From positions 78,285 through 142,284 of the forward strand of contig CAMPDV010001074.1 of the NCBI GenBank assembly GCA_946699065.1: a stretch of 64,000 nucleotides of DNA. Reading direction: 5' to 3'. The DNA comes from Loxodes magnus (lineage: Eukaryota > Ciliophora > Karyorelictea > Loxodida > Loxodidae). Below the pieces are notes generated by a model that was not told the DNA's origin, did no database searches, and saw nothing but the letters and a program-made list of their open reading frames with translations. Each line of letters opens with the position of its first letter. The first letter of the stretch is position 1. Below are positions 25,060 to 39,400 of the stretch, piece after piece. The translations under genes and the position numbers were made by a program.

Positions 25060-27430
25060 ACCTTCAAGTACCTCTTATTTCTAATATTAAGCTTAAAGAG
25101 CCTTTATTATAATAAGCTTTTGAATACCCAAGATTAAGTTAGATAGCTTTATTACAGTAATCAATTACTTCAGAACATTTTCTTAGCTTTTACAGGAGGA
25201 AGCCTTTATGCTTGTAGGAATTTGGGAAAGTAGAATTATAATAAATAGCTAAATTAAAACTCTCAATGGCTTCATTGTTCTTATCTAGTTTATTCATTGC
25301 AGATCCCTTTTTGTTATACAAAACTTCATTATTAAAATCCAAATTAATAGCTGTATCATAGCATTATATAGCTTAGTTTAATTTTTCTTACTTGTAAAGG
25401 GCATCTCCTTTGTTTTTTACGAAATATTTCATTATAAGAATCAAGTTTTATAGTTACATCACAACTCTCTTAAGCTTCAACGTATTTGCCTTATTAGTAA
25501 AGTTTTTCTCCTTTCTTAATTTAAAATGAAGCTTTTATGGAATCCAAATGAGTAGCAATATCATAGCTTTATTTAGCTTTGTTGATTTTTCCTTATTATT
25601 AAAGTATATTTGCTTGATTATTGAAATATTTAATTATAAGGATCAATCTCTACCGCTTTATCAAAGTTCTATTCAGCTTTATTCCCTTGTTTTTTCAGTG
25701 TGGATCCCTTGTTACTACATAAGATTGCATTATATGAGTCTAACCTAATAGCCTTATCATATTATTAAAGAGCTTCTTTTATTATCCTTAATTTAATGTT
25801 TAGATCGAGCAACCTCTTAAGGTATTCAACAGATAAGATTCTTTTTATAAGTTATTACAATCAGCTAACACCATATCTTATAAAACATATTTCATTTTCT
25901 TATTATTCAAACTCAAACAAGCTAGATAGTCTTCCTATTAATTTTTCTTCAAGAGTTTGGATTCAATTTGAGGCCTTTCTTAGTTATAGAATTCAATTAA
26001 GCAATTCCAAATTTGATTTCCGCCATTCTTAAATCTTTAAAGTTATTTTATCATTTAAATAATAAAAGTAGTAGTAATAATAAAGATTTAGACTATCTTA
26101 AATATATTATTTGCAAGACATATAAATCTACTATAATAGAAGCAAGATACTTAGATACACTAATAATCCAAATAGTATAATAATAGTACTATACTTCTAA
26201 TATATAAATAAGATAATATTTAAGTAACAGTGTTAAGGATAATAGAGAGACTAAGATTAATAAGTAAATCTTTAAGTTAACAGTTATTAATAAGCAAGTT
26301 GGATAGTTTAGTTAATAAGCAAACTAAATTCAACCCTTTAATTATTATCATTAGATAATCCTAAGATTAGTTAGAAAAGAGTTTAATCAATCTAACTTCA
26401 TCTAATTAATCAACTAAGCTATAGGATTCGATTATTCACAACATAAGAAAGACTTAAATTATAAAGTAACCATAGTAGCTAATACTTAATAATAAGATAC
26501 AACTATTAATACTAATATCATAGTTAAAGCTATAATTAAAGGCATCTAATAAATAACCAACTAATAATCCTTTCAATTAAATAAGAAACTAAAAGTAATT
26601 TAGTATTTTATTTTGATAAAGTAGCTAATCAATATTAATCCTTTATTTAAGTGCCTGTTTGCCTTAAGCATTTTTATTAAGATGATATATTTTAGACTTT
26701 TAGGATTTATTGAAATAACCTGAAACACTATTAATAAAGTTAGTTTAGGTACCTTTAGCTTCATAATAAGGTTAGCTTGGTAGTAGAAGATGATGGTTAG
26801 ATTATGATATATAAAAATGGTATTTAAGGGAGGGTTATAATATCTTATAATGGTGTTTTGTAAGAATGAATGATCTTAATTATTCTAGAGTTTAATGATT
26901 TATATGATAATTGGAATTATTTAAAGGGTCAATCTATTTAGTATGTCTTCCTAACCTAATTTTAGTATTTTAGCTACTTTCTTAAGTAAACTATATTCTT
27001 TATTTTTTAGCTTTTATCCAAGCCTCTGTTATTTTGCCCCAGCACAAATTTATAAAGTCTAAGCTTTAAGATGCTAAGTATTAGTTTAAAGCCACATATC
27101 GATTAGATTGTTTCTTAACATCATCAAATAAAGATTATTTAGTTTATATCTTGATACTAAGAGCAATTTAGATAATATCTATACAGATATAGATAAGTAT
27201 TAGAGATATTAAGAATTAGACTATTATTATTTACACTATTATAACCAACCTAGATTTATCATACTAGCCAATAAAAAACACATTATTATTAAGCTATATT
27301 CATATTTCTTCAAATCATACACATTTTACCAAAACTAATTTCATATCCAAATTCATTCTTACTTTACTATTTAAGATACTACTATATATCTTATGCCTTA
27401 TATTCTTACTATCATATTTAATATCAAACC
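24950..27430. repeat. Inverted repeat, left arm
   Basis: This segment is similar, in reverse complement, to about 59190-61870. Good anchors are the stretch around 27170-27220 (AATATCTCTAATACTTATCT on the minus strand) against 59525-59570, and 26060-26160 against 60880-61000 (ATATGTCTTGCAAATAATAT). The arms have diverged by many substitutions and indels, so the duplication is old. Each arm begins just past a kinase 3' end. Confidence 0.7.
25060..26026 (-). pseudogene. TPR gene, frameshifted (arm copy 1)
   Basis: The minus strand begins ATGGCGGAAATC at 26026 (MAEIKFGIAQLN) and continues into TPR units (EALQQYDKAIRLDSYNAI, SNKGSTLKKQGNKAEQNFDK, DPYN). At least two frameshifts break the repeats (near 25640 and 25440). 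An inverted homologue with the same start (MAGIKFRIAQLN) lies at 61024-61795. In this code the absence of TAA/TAG stops makes long frames cheap; the shifts are seen by the TPR pattern changing frame. Confidence 0.65.
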
Positions 27431-27471
27431 AAATATGTTTATTACAATTATCAATACTTTAATTTAAATTT

Positions 27472-30400
27472 TCATTGTTTTTACTTCTATCTCTCATTAC
27501 CAAATTCCTAATTCCCCTAATTCTTATTCATCCAGTCTTACTCTTTTACCCCTTGAGAAATCTACAACCTTTGCATTCCTACTTCAGTATTACCCTACGT
27601 CATCTAGAAGCCTTACTATTACACCTGATTGATTTTCTACTCTTCTTTTGATAGCCTATGAGTATTTATCTCCTGTTAATATTGCTAAACTTGCTAAAAC
27701 TACCCTTATTATTAGTATATCTGTCTCCATTTTTACTTTATTTAATCTATTTACTTTTTAAAACTGTAAATATCAGGTCTTTTGGACTAATCATAGCTAA
27801 AGCATTAGAGCAATAATTGAGTTAGTTCTGGTTCTTAAGTTATCTCATTTGAAAACGAGGGAATTTTATTATCCACGCAAATAGCTTTCGTGATTTATGC
27901 CTATGTACTTAGGTCTGGAAAAGGTAAACGCTCATTGAAAATTTCTACTGCTATGCAAGCAAGAGATCATATATCACTTTTCTAGCTTACCTTGTTGTCA
28001 AACAGCTCAGGAGCCATTCATTGAAAAGATCCTCTAGATTCTAATGTAGTAGTAACGTTAGCTTCACTAACTAGTCCAAGGTCTGCAATTTTAGGAGAAT
28101 CGCTATCATCCAATAAGATGTTTAATGATTTGAGATCTCTATGAACTAGATTCTTAGAATGAATAGCTTGTACACCTTCAGAAATTTAGCTGACTAAATT
28201 AAGTTTTCTGAAATATCTAGTTGGGGATTCTTTTGGTCAATCAGAAAACAATTACTAAGATTTGATTACATTGTATAAGCTTCCTTTAGACATATAATCA
28301 GTCAAGAGACAGAAGATGTAATTTCCTTAATTGGAAGTATCAATAGATACTCCTAGGATTCTTAGAACTCTTAGATTATTTACTGATAACAGAGCTTTGC
28401 ATTCTAGAAAAAAATCGTCTATAAGCTTTTGTAAATTTGCTGCTGGGTTAAACTTTTTAAGTGCATATTCTTATCCCTATATATTTATAAGATAAACTGT
28501 GCTAAAACCACCCTAACCTAAAATTTTTAAGTTGGATAAAAATAATTAACTTGGAATCAAATTTTTGTAATTTCAGATTCGTATTTGAGATCTTATATCT
28601 AATCCTGCCCCATTTTAATATAAAATTTGTCAGATATCGCTCAAACTAATTTATGTTTAAGCTTAAAAATAAAGCTTATCTTCTTACTTTTAAGGAATAA
28701 AAATTTAAGGTCTAAGATTAGAATCAGGATAAATAATATTTTGAGCCAAATTAGAAGAAGTTAAGCTTTAGATTCTTTAGATTTAGTTTTAACGACTATT
28801 AGCCAAGTTTGGGTTAAGTTTTATAGCTATGTTCAAACTCTCAAGGGCTTCTACATGTCTTCCCAAACTGCTAAGAGAACTTCCTTTGTTGGAATGTGCG
28901 CCTGCATTATTGGGATCAATTTTTATTGCTATGTTTTAACTCTCAAGGGCTTCTACATATCTTCCCAAATTGTTAAGAGTACTTACTTTGTTGGAATGTG
29001 CGCCAGCTTTATTGGGATCAATTTTTATTGCTATGTTCAAACTCTCAAGGGCTTCTACATGTCTTCCCAAACTGTTAAGAGAACTTCCTTTGTTGGAATG
29101 AGAGTAAGCATTATTGGGATCAAGTTTTATAGCTATGTTCAAACTCTCAAGGGCTTCTACATATCTTCCCAATCTGATAAGAGAATCTCCTTTGTTGGAA
29201 TGAGAGTAAGCATTATTGGGATCAAGTTTTATAGCTATGTTCAAACTCTCAAGGGCTTCTACATATCTTCCCAATCTGATAAGAGAATCTCCTTTGTTGG
29301 AATGAGAGTAAGCATTATTGGGATCAAGTTTTATAGCTATGTTCAAACTCTCAAGGGCTTCTACATATCTTCCCAATCTGATAAGAGAATCTCCTTTGTT
29401 GGAATGAGAGTAAGCATTATTGGGATCAATTTTTATTGCTATGTTCAAACTCTCAAGGGCTTCTACAAGTCTTCCCAAACTGCTAAGAGAACTTCCTTTG
29501 TTGGAATGTGCGATAGCATTATTGGGATCAAGTTTTATAGCTATGTTCAAACTCTCAAGGGCTTCTACATATCTTCCCAATCTGATAAGAGAATCTCCTT
29601 TGTTGGAATGAGAGTAAGCATTATTGGGATCAATTTTTATTGCTATGTTCAAACTCTCAAGGGCTTCTACAAGTCTTCCCAAACTGCTAAGAGAACTTCC
29701 TTTGTTGGAATGTGCGATAGCATTATTGGGATCAAGTTTTATAGCTATGTTCAAACTCTCAAGGGCTTCTACATATCTTCCCAAACTGTTAAGAGAACTT
29801 CCTTTGTTGGAATGTGCGATAGCATTATTGGGATCAAGTTTTATAGCTATGTTCAAACTCTCAAGGGCTTCTACATATCTTCCCAATCTGATAAGAGAAT
29901 CTCCTTTGTTGGAATGAGAGTAAGCATTATTGGGATCAATTTTTATTGCTATGTTCAAACTCTCAAGGGCTTCTACATGTCTTCCCAAACTGTTAAGAGA
30001 ACTTCCTTTGTTGGAATGTGCGATAGCATTATTGGGATCAAGTTTTATAGCTATGTTCAAACTCTCAAGGGCTTCTACATATCTTCCCAAACTGTTAAGA
30101 GAACTTCCTTTGTTGGAATGTGCGATAGCATTATTGGGATCAAGTTTTATAGCTATGTTCAAACTCTCAAGGGCTTCTACATATCTTCCCAATCTGATAA
30201 GAGAATCTCCTTTGTTGGAATGAGAGTAAGCATTATTGGGATCAATTTTTATTGCTATGTTCAAACTCTCAAGGGCTTCTACAAGTCTTCCCAAACTGCT
30301 AAGAGAACTTCCTTTGTTGGAATGTGCGATAGCATTATTGGGATCAAGTTTTATAGCTATGTTCAAACTCTCAAGGGCTTCTACATATCTTCCCAATCTG

Positions 30401-33400
30401 ATAAGAGAATCTCCTTTGTTGGAATGAGAGTAAGCATTATTGGGATCAATTTTTATTGCTATGTTCAAACTCTCAAGGGCTTCTACATGTCTTCCCAAAC
30501 TGTTAAGAGAACTTCCTTTGTTGGAATGTGCGATAGCATTATTGGGATCAAGTTTTATAGCTATGTTATAACTCTCAATGGCTTCTACATATCTTCCCAA
30601 TCTGATAAGAGAATCTCCTTTGTTGGAATGTGCGATAGCATTATTGGGATCAAGTTTTATAGCTATGTTCAAACTCTCAAGGGCTTCTACATATCTTCCC
30701 AAACTGTTAAGAGAACTTCCTTTGTTGGAATGTGCGATAGCATTATTGGGATCAAGTTTTATAGCTATGTTCAAACTCTCAAGGGCTTCTACATATCTTC
30801 CCAATCTGATAAGAGAATCTCCTTTGTTGGAATGAGAGTAAGCATTATTGGGATCAAGTTTTATAGCTATGTTCAAACTCTCAAGGGCTTCTACATGTCT
30901 TCCCAAACTGTTAAGAGAACTTCCTTTGTTGGAATGTGCGATAGCATTATTGGGATCAAGTTTTATAGCTATGTTCAAACTCTCAAGGGCTTCTACATGT
31001 CTTCCCAAACTGTTAAGAGAACTTCCTTTGTTGGAATGAGAGTAAGCATTATTGGGATCAAGTTTTATAGCTATGTTCAAACTCTCAAGGGCTTCTACAT
31101 ATCTTCCCAATCTGATAAGAGAATCTCCTTTGTTGGAATGAGAGTAAGCATTATTGGGATCAATTTTTATTGCTATGTTCAAACTCTCAAGGGCTTCTAC
31201 ATGTCTTCCCAAACTGTTAAGAGAACTTACTTTGTTGGAATGTGCGATAGCTTTATTGGGATCAATTTTTATTGCTATGTTCAAACTCTCAAGGGCTTCT
31301 ACATGTCTTCCCAAACTGTTAAGAGAACTTCCTTTGTTGGAATGAGAGTAAGCATTATTGGGATCAAGTTTTATAGCTATGTTCAAACTCTCAAGGGCTT
31401 CTACATATCTTCCCAATCTGATAAGAGAATCTCCTTTGTTGGAATGAGAGTAAGCATTATTGGGATCAATTTTTATTGCTATGTTCAAACTCTCAAGGGC
31501 TTCTACAAGTCTTCCCAAACTGCTAAGAGAACTTCCTTTGTTGGAATGTGCGATAGCATTATTGGGATCAAGTTTTATAGCTATGTTCAAACTCTCAAGG
31601 GCTTCTACATATCTTCCCAATCTGATAAGAGAATCTCCTTTGTTGGAATGAGAGTAAGCATTATTGGGATCAATTTTTATTGCTATGTTCAAACTCTCAA
31701 GGGCTTCTACAAGTCTTCCCAAACTGCTAAGAGAACTTCCTTTGTTGGAATGTGCGATAGCATTATTGGGATCAAGTTTTATAGCTATGTTCAAACTCTC
31801 AAGGGCTTCTACATATCTTCCCAAACTGTTAAGAGAACTTCCTTTGTTGGAATGTGCGATAGCATTATTGGGATCAAGTTTTATAGCTATGTTCAAACTC
31901 TCAAGGGCTTCTACATATCTTCCCAATCTGATAAGAGAATCTCCTTTGTTGGAATGAGAGTAAGCATTATTGGGATCAATTTTTATTGCTATGTTCAAAC
32001 TCTCAAGGGCTTCTACAAGTCTTCCCAAACTGCTAAGAGAACTTCCTTTGTTGGAATGTGCGATAGCATTATTGGGATCAAGTTTTATAGCTATGTTCAA
32101 ACTCTCAAGGGCTTCTACATATCTTCCCAAACTGTTAAGAGAACTTCCTTTGTTGGAATGTGCGATAGCATTATTGGGATCAAGTTTTATAGCTATGTTC
32201 AAACTCTCAAGGGCTTCTACATATCTTCCCAATCTGATAAGAGAATCTCCTTTGTTGGAATGAGAGTAAGCATTATTGGGATCAATTTTTATTGCTATGT
32301 TCAAACTCTCAAGGGCTTCTACATGTCTTCCCAATCTGATAAGAGAATCTCCTTTGTTGGAATGAGAGTAAGCATTATTGGGATCAAGTTTTATAGCTAT
32401 GTTCAAACTCTCAAGGGCTTCTACATATCTTCCCAATCTGATAAGAGATCAAGATAGCTATGTTCAAACTCTCAAGGGAATCTCCTTTGTTGGAATGAGA
32501 GTAAGATTATTGAGCTAGTAAGGGCTTCTACATGTCTTCCCAATCTGATAAGAGAATCCTTTGTTGGAATGAGAGTAAGCATTATTGGGATCAAGTTTTA
32601 TAGCTATGTTCAAACTCTCAAGGGCTTCTACATATCTTCCCAATCTGATAAGAGAATCTCCTTTGTTGGAATGAATAAGCATTATTGGGATCAATTTTTA
32701 TTGCTATGTTCAAACTCTCAAGGGTTAAGAGAATCTCCTTTGAATGAGAGTAAGCATTATTGGGATCAATTTTTATTGCTATGTTCAAACTCTCAAGGGC
32801 TTCTACATGTCTTCCCAAACTGTTAAGAGAACTTCCTTTGTTGGAATGTGCGATAGCATTATTGGGATCAAGTTTTATAGCTATGTTCAAACTCTCAAGG
32901 GCTTCTACATGTCTTCCCAAACTGTTAAGAGAACTTCCTTTGTTGGAATGTGCGATAGCATTATTGGGATCAAGTTTTATAGCTATGTTCAAACTCTCAA
33001 GGGCTTCTACATATCTTCCCAAACTGTTAAGAGAACTTCCTTTGTTGGAATGTGCGATAGCATTATTGGGATCAAGTTTTATAGCTATGTTCAAACTCTC
33101 AAGGGCTTCTACATATCTTCCCAAACTGTTAAGAGAACTTCCTTTGTTGGAATGTGCGATAGCATTATTGGGATCAAGTTTTATAGCTATGTTCAAACTC
33201 TCAAGGGCTTCTACATATCTTCCCAATCTGATAAGAGAATCTCCTTTGTTGGAATGAGAGTAAGCATTATTGGGATCAATTTTTATTGCTATGTTCAAAC
33301 TCTCAAGGGCTTCTACATATCTTCCCAAACTGTTAAGAGAATCTCCTTTGTTGGAATGTGCGATAGCATTATTGGGATCAAGTTTTATAGCTATGTTCAA

Positions 33401-36400
33401 ACTCTCAAGGGCTTCTACATATCTTCCCAATCTGATAAGAGAACTTCCTTTGTTGGAATGTGCGATAGCATTATTGGGATCAAGTTTTATAGCTATGTTC
33501 AAACTCTCAAGGGCTTCTACATATCTTCCCAATCTGATAAGAGAATCTCCTTTGTTGGAATGAGAGTAAGCATTATTGGGATCAATTTTTATTGCTATGT
33601 TCAAACTCTCAATGGCTTCTACATGTCTTCCCAAACTGCTAAGAGAACTTCCTTTGTTGGAATGTGCGATAGCATTATTGGGATCAAGTTTTATAGCTAT
33701 GTTCAAACTCTCAAGGGCTTCTACATATCTTCCCAATCTGATAAGAGAATCTCCTTTGTTGGAATGAGAGTAAGCATTATTGGGATCAATTTTTATTGCT
33801 ATGTTCAAACTCTCAAGGGCTTCTACATGTCTTCCCAAACTGTTAAGAGAACTTCCTTTGTTGGAATGTGCGATAGCATTATTGGGATCAAGTTTTATAG
33901 CTATGTTCAAACTCTCAAGGGCTTCTACATGTCTTCCCAAACTGTTAAGAGAACTTCCTTTGTTGGAATGTGCGATAGCATTATTGGGATCAAGTTTTAT
34001 AGCTATGTTCAAACTCTCAAGGGCTTCTACATATCTTCCCAATCTGATAAGAGAATCTCCTTTGTTGGAATGAGAGTAAGCATTATTGGGATCAATTTTT
34101 ATTGCTATGTTCAAACTCTCAATGGCTTCTACATGTCTTCCCAAACTGTTAAGAGAACTTCCTTTGTTGGAATGTGCGATAGCATTATTGGGATCAAGTT
34201 TTATAGCTATGTTCAAACTCTCAAGGGCTTCTACATATCTTCCCAAACTGTTAAGAGAACTTCCTTTGTTGGAATGTGCGATAGCATTATTGGGATCAAG
34301 TTTTATAGCTATGTTCAAACTCTCAAGGGCTTCTACATGTCTTCCCAAACTGTTAAGAGAACTTCCTTTGTTGGAATGTGCGATAGCATTATTGGGATCA
34401 AGTTTTATAGCTATGTTCAAACTCTCAAGGGCTTCTACATGTCTTCCCAAACTGTTAAGAGAACTTCCTTTGTTGGAATGTGCGATAGCATTATTGGGAT
34501 CAAGTTTTATAGCTATGTTCAAACTCTCAAGGGCTTCTACATATCTTCCCAAACTGTTAAGAGAACTTCCTTTGTTGGAATGTGCGATAGCATTATTGGG
34601 ATCAAGTTTTATAGCTATGTTCAAACTCTCAAGGGCTTCTACATATCTTCCCAAACTGTTAAGAGAACTTCCTTTGTTGGAATGTGCGATAGCATTATTG
34701 GGATCAAGTTTTATAGCTATGTTCAAACTCTCAAGGGCTTCTACATATCTTCCCAATCTGATAAGAGAATCTCCTTTGTTGGAATGAGAGTAAGCATTAT
34801 TGGGATCAATTTTTATTGCTATGTTCAAACTCTCAAGGGCTTCTACATATCTTCCCAAACTGTTAAGAGAACTTCCTTTGTTGGAATGTGCGATAGCATT
34901 ATTGGGATCAAGTTTTATAGCTATGTTCAAACTCTCAAGGGCTTCTACATATCTTCCCAATCTGATAAGAGAATCTCCTTTGTTGGAATGTGCGATAGCA
35001 TTATTGGGATCAAGTTTTATAGCTATGTTCAAACTCTCAAGGGCTTCTACATATCTTCCCAATCTGATAAGAGAACTTCCTTTGTTGGAATGTGCGATAG
35101 CATTATTGGGATCAAGTTTTATAGCTATGTTCAAACTCTCAAGGGCTTCTACATATCTTCCCAATCTGATAAGAGAATCTCCTTTGTTGGAATGAGAGTA
35201 AGCATTATTGGGATCAATTTTTATTGCTATGTTCAAACTCTCAATGGCTTCTACATGTCTTCCCAAACTGCTAAGAGAACTTCCTTTGTTGGAATGTGCG
35301 ATAGCATTATTGGGATCAAGTTTTATAGCTATGTTCAAACTCTCAAGGGCTTCTACATATCTTCCCAATCTGATAAGAGAATCTCCTTTGTTGGAATGAG
35401 AGTAAGCATTATTGGGATCAATTTTTATTGCTATGTTCAAACTCTCAAGGGCTTCTACATGTCTTCCCAAACTGTTAAGAGAACTTCCTTTGTTGGAATG
35501 TGCGATAGCATTATTGGGATCAAGTTTTATAGCTATGTTCAAACTCTCAAGGGCTTCTACATGTCTTCCCAAACTGTTAAGAGAACTTCCTTTGTTGGAA
35601 TGTGCGATAGCATTATTGGGATCAAGTTTTATAGCTATGTTCAAACTCTCAAGGGCTTCTACATATCTTCCCAAACTGTTAAGAGAACTTCCTTTGTTGG
35701 AATGTGCGATAGCATTATTGGGATCAAGTTTTATAGCTATGTTCAAACTCTCAAGGGCTTCTACATATCTTCCCAATCTGATAAGAGAATCTCCTTTGTT
35801 GGAATGAGAGTAAGCATTATTGGGATCAATTTTTATTGCTATGTTCAAACTCTCAAGGGCTTCTACATGTCTTCCCAAACTGTTAAGAGAACTTCCTTTG
35901 TTGGAATGTGCGATAGCATTATTGGGATCAAGTTTTATAGCTATGTTCAAACTCTCAAGGGCTTCTACATATCTTCCCAATCTGATAAGAGAATCTCCTT
36001 TGTTGGAATGTGCGATAGCATTATTGGGATCAAGTTTTATAGCTATGTTCAAACTCTCAAGGGCTTCTACATATCTTCCCAATCTGATAAGAGAACTTCC
36101 TTTGTTGGAATGTGCGATAGCATTATTGGGATCAAGTTTTATAGCTATGTTCAAACTCTCAAGGGCTTCTACATATCTTCCCAATCTGATAAGAGAATCT
36201 CCTTTGTTGGAATGAGAGTAAGCATTATTGGGATCAATTTTTATTGCTATGTTCAAACTCTCAATGGCTTCTACATGTCTTCCCAAACTGTTAAGAGAAC
36301 TTCCTTTGTTGGAATGTGCGATAGCATTATTGGGATCAAGTTTTATAGCTATGTTCAAACTCTCAAGGGCTTCTACATATCTTCCCAATCTGATAAGAGA

Positions 36401-39400
36401 ATCTCCTTTGTTGGAATGAGAGTAAGCATTATTGGGATCAATTTTTATTGCTATGTTCAAACTCTCAAGGGCTTCTACATGTCTTCCCAAACTGTTAAGA
36501 GAACTTCCTTTGTTGGAATGTGCGATAGCATTATTGGGATCAAGTTTTATAGCTATGTTCAAACTCTCAAGGGCTTCTACATGTCTTCCCAAACTGTTAA
36601 GAGAACTTCCTTTGTTGGAATGTGCGATAGCATTATTGGGATCAAGTTTTATAGCTATGTTCAAACTCTCAAGGGCTTCTACATATCTTCCCAAACTGTT
36701 AAGAGAACTTCCTTTGTTGGAATGTGCGATAGCATTATTGGGATCAAGTTTTATAGCTATGTTCAAACTCTCAAGGGCTTCTACATATCTTCCCAATCTG
36801 ATAAGAGAATCTCCTTTGTTGGAATGAGAGTAAGCATTATTGGGATCAATTTTTATTGCTATGTTCAAACTCTCAAGGGCTTCTACATGTCTTCCCAAAC
36901 TGTTAAGAGAACTTCCTTTGTTGGAATGTGCGATAGCATTATTGGGATCAAGTTTTATAGCTATGTTCAAACTCTCAAGGGCTTCTACATATCTTCCCAA
37001 ACTGTTAAGAGAACTTCCTTTGTTGGAATGTGCGATAGCATTATTGGGATCAAGTTTTATAGCTATGTTCAAACTCTCAAGGGCTTCTACATATCTTCCC
37101 AATCTGATAAGAGAATCTCCTTTGTTGGAATGAGAGTAAGCATTATTGGGATCAATTTTTATTGCTATGTTCAAACTCTCAAGGGCTTCTACAAGTCTTC
37201 CCAAACTGCTAAGAGAACTTCCTTTGTTGGAATGTGCGATAGCATTATTGGGATCAAGTTTTATAGCTATGTTCAAACTCTCAAGGGCTTCTACATATCT
37301 TCCCAATCTGATAAGAGAATCTCCTTTGTTGGAATGAGAGTAAGCATTATTGGGATCAATTTTTATTGCTATGTTCAAACTCTCAAGGGCTTCTACATGT
37401 CTTCCCAAACTGTTAAGAGAACTTCCTTTGTTGGAATGTGCGATAGCATTATTGGGATCAAGTTTTATAGCTATGTTCAAACTCTCAAGGGCTTCTACAT
37501 ATCTTCCCAATCTGATAAGAGAATCTCCTTTGTTGGAATGTGCGATAGCATTATTGGGATCAAGTTTTATAGCTATGTTCAAACTCTCAAGGGCTTCTAC
37601 ATATCTTCCCAATCTGATAAGAGAACTTCCTTTGTTGGAATGTGCGATAGCATTATTGGGATCAAGTTTTATAGCTATGTTCAAACTCTCAAGGGCTTCT
37701 ACATATCTTCCCAATCTGATAAGAGAATCTCCTTTGTTGGAATGAGAGTAAGCATTATTGGGATCAATTTTTATTGCTATGTTCAAACTCTCAAGGGCTT
37801 CTACATGTCTTCCCAAACTGTTAAGAGAACTTCCTTTGTTGGAATGTGCGATAGCATTATTGGGATCAAGTTTTATAGCTATGTTCAAACTCTCAAGGGC
37901 TTCTACATATCTTCCCAAACTGTTAAGAGAACTTCCTTTGTTGGAATGTGCGATAGCATTATTGGGATCAAGTTTTATAGCTATGTTCAAACTCTCAAGG
38001 GCTTCTACATGTCTTCCCAAACTGTTAAGAGAACTTCCTTTGTTGGAATGAGAGTAAGCATTATTGGGATCAATTTTTATTGCTATGTTCAAACTCTCAA
38101 GGGCTTCTACATATCTTCCCAATCTGATAAGAGAATCTCCTTTGTTGGAATGAGAGTAAGCATTATTGGGATCAATTTTTATTGCTATGTTCAAACTCTC
38201 AATGGCTTCTACATGTCTTCCCAAACTGTTAAGAGAACTTCCTTTGTTGGAATGTGCGATAGCATTATTGGGATCAAGTTTTATAGCTATGTTCAAACTC
38301 TCAAGGGCTTCTACATGTCTTCCCAAACTGTTAAGAGAACTTCCTTTGTTGGAATGTGCGATAGCATTATTGGGATCAAGTTTTATAGCTATGTTCAAAC
38401 TCTCAAGGGCTTCTACATATCTTCCCAATCTGATAAGAGAATCTCCTTTGTTGGAATGTGCGATAGCATTATTGGGATCAAGTTTTATAGCTATGTTCAA
38501 ACTCTCAAGGGCTTCTACATATCTTCCCAATCTGATAAGAGAATCTCCTTTGTTGGAATGAGAGTAAGCATTATTGGGATCAATTTTTATTGCTATGTTC
38601 AAACTCTCAAGGGCTTCTACATGTCTTCCCAAACTGTTAAGAGAACTTCCTTTGTTGGAATGTGCGATAGCATTATTGGGATCAAGTTTTATAGCTATGT
38701 TCAAACTCTCAAGGGCTTCTACATGTCTTCCCAAACTGTTAAGAGAACTTCCTTTGTTGGAATGTGCGATAGCATTATTGGGATCAAGTTTTATAGCTAT
38801 GTTCAAACTCTCAAGGGCTTCTACATATCTTCCCAAACTGTTAAGAGAACTTCCTTTGTTGGAATGTGCGATAGCATTATTGGGATCAAGTTTTATAGCT
38901 ATGTTCAAACTCTCAAGGGCTTCTACATATCTTCCCAATCTGATAAGAGAATCTCCTTTGTTGGAATGAGAGTAAGCATTATTGGGATCAATTTTTATTG
39001 CTATGTTCAAACTCTCAAGGGCTTCTACATGTCTTCCCAAACTGTTAAGAGAACTTCCTTTGTTGGAATGTGCGATAGCATTATTGGGATCAAGTTTTAT
39101 AGCTATGTTCAAACTCTCAAGGGCTTCTACATATCTTCCCAAACTGTTAAGAGAACTTCCTTTGTTGGAATGTGCGATAGCATTATTGGGATCAAGTTTT
39201 ATAGCTATGTTCAAACTCTCAAGGGCTTCTACATGTCTTCCCAAACTGTTAAGAGAACTTCCTTTGTTGGAATGAGAGTAAGCATTATTGGGATCAATTT
39301 TTATTGCTATGTTCAAACTCTCAAGGGCTTCTACATATCTTCCCAATCTGATAAGAGAATCTCCTTTGTTGGAATGAGAGTAAGCATTATTGGGATCAAT

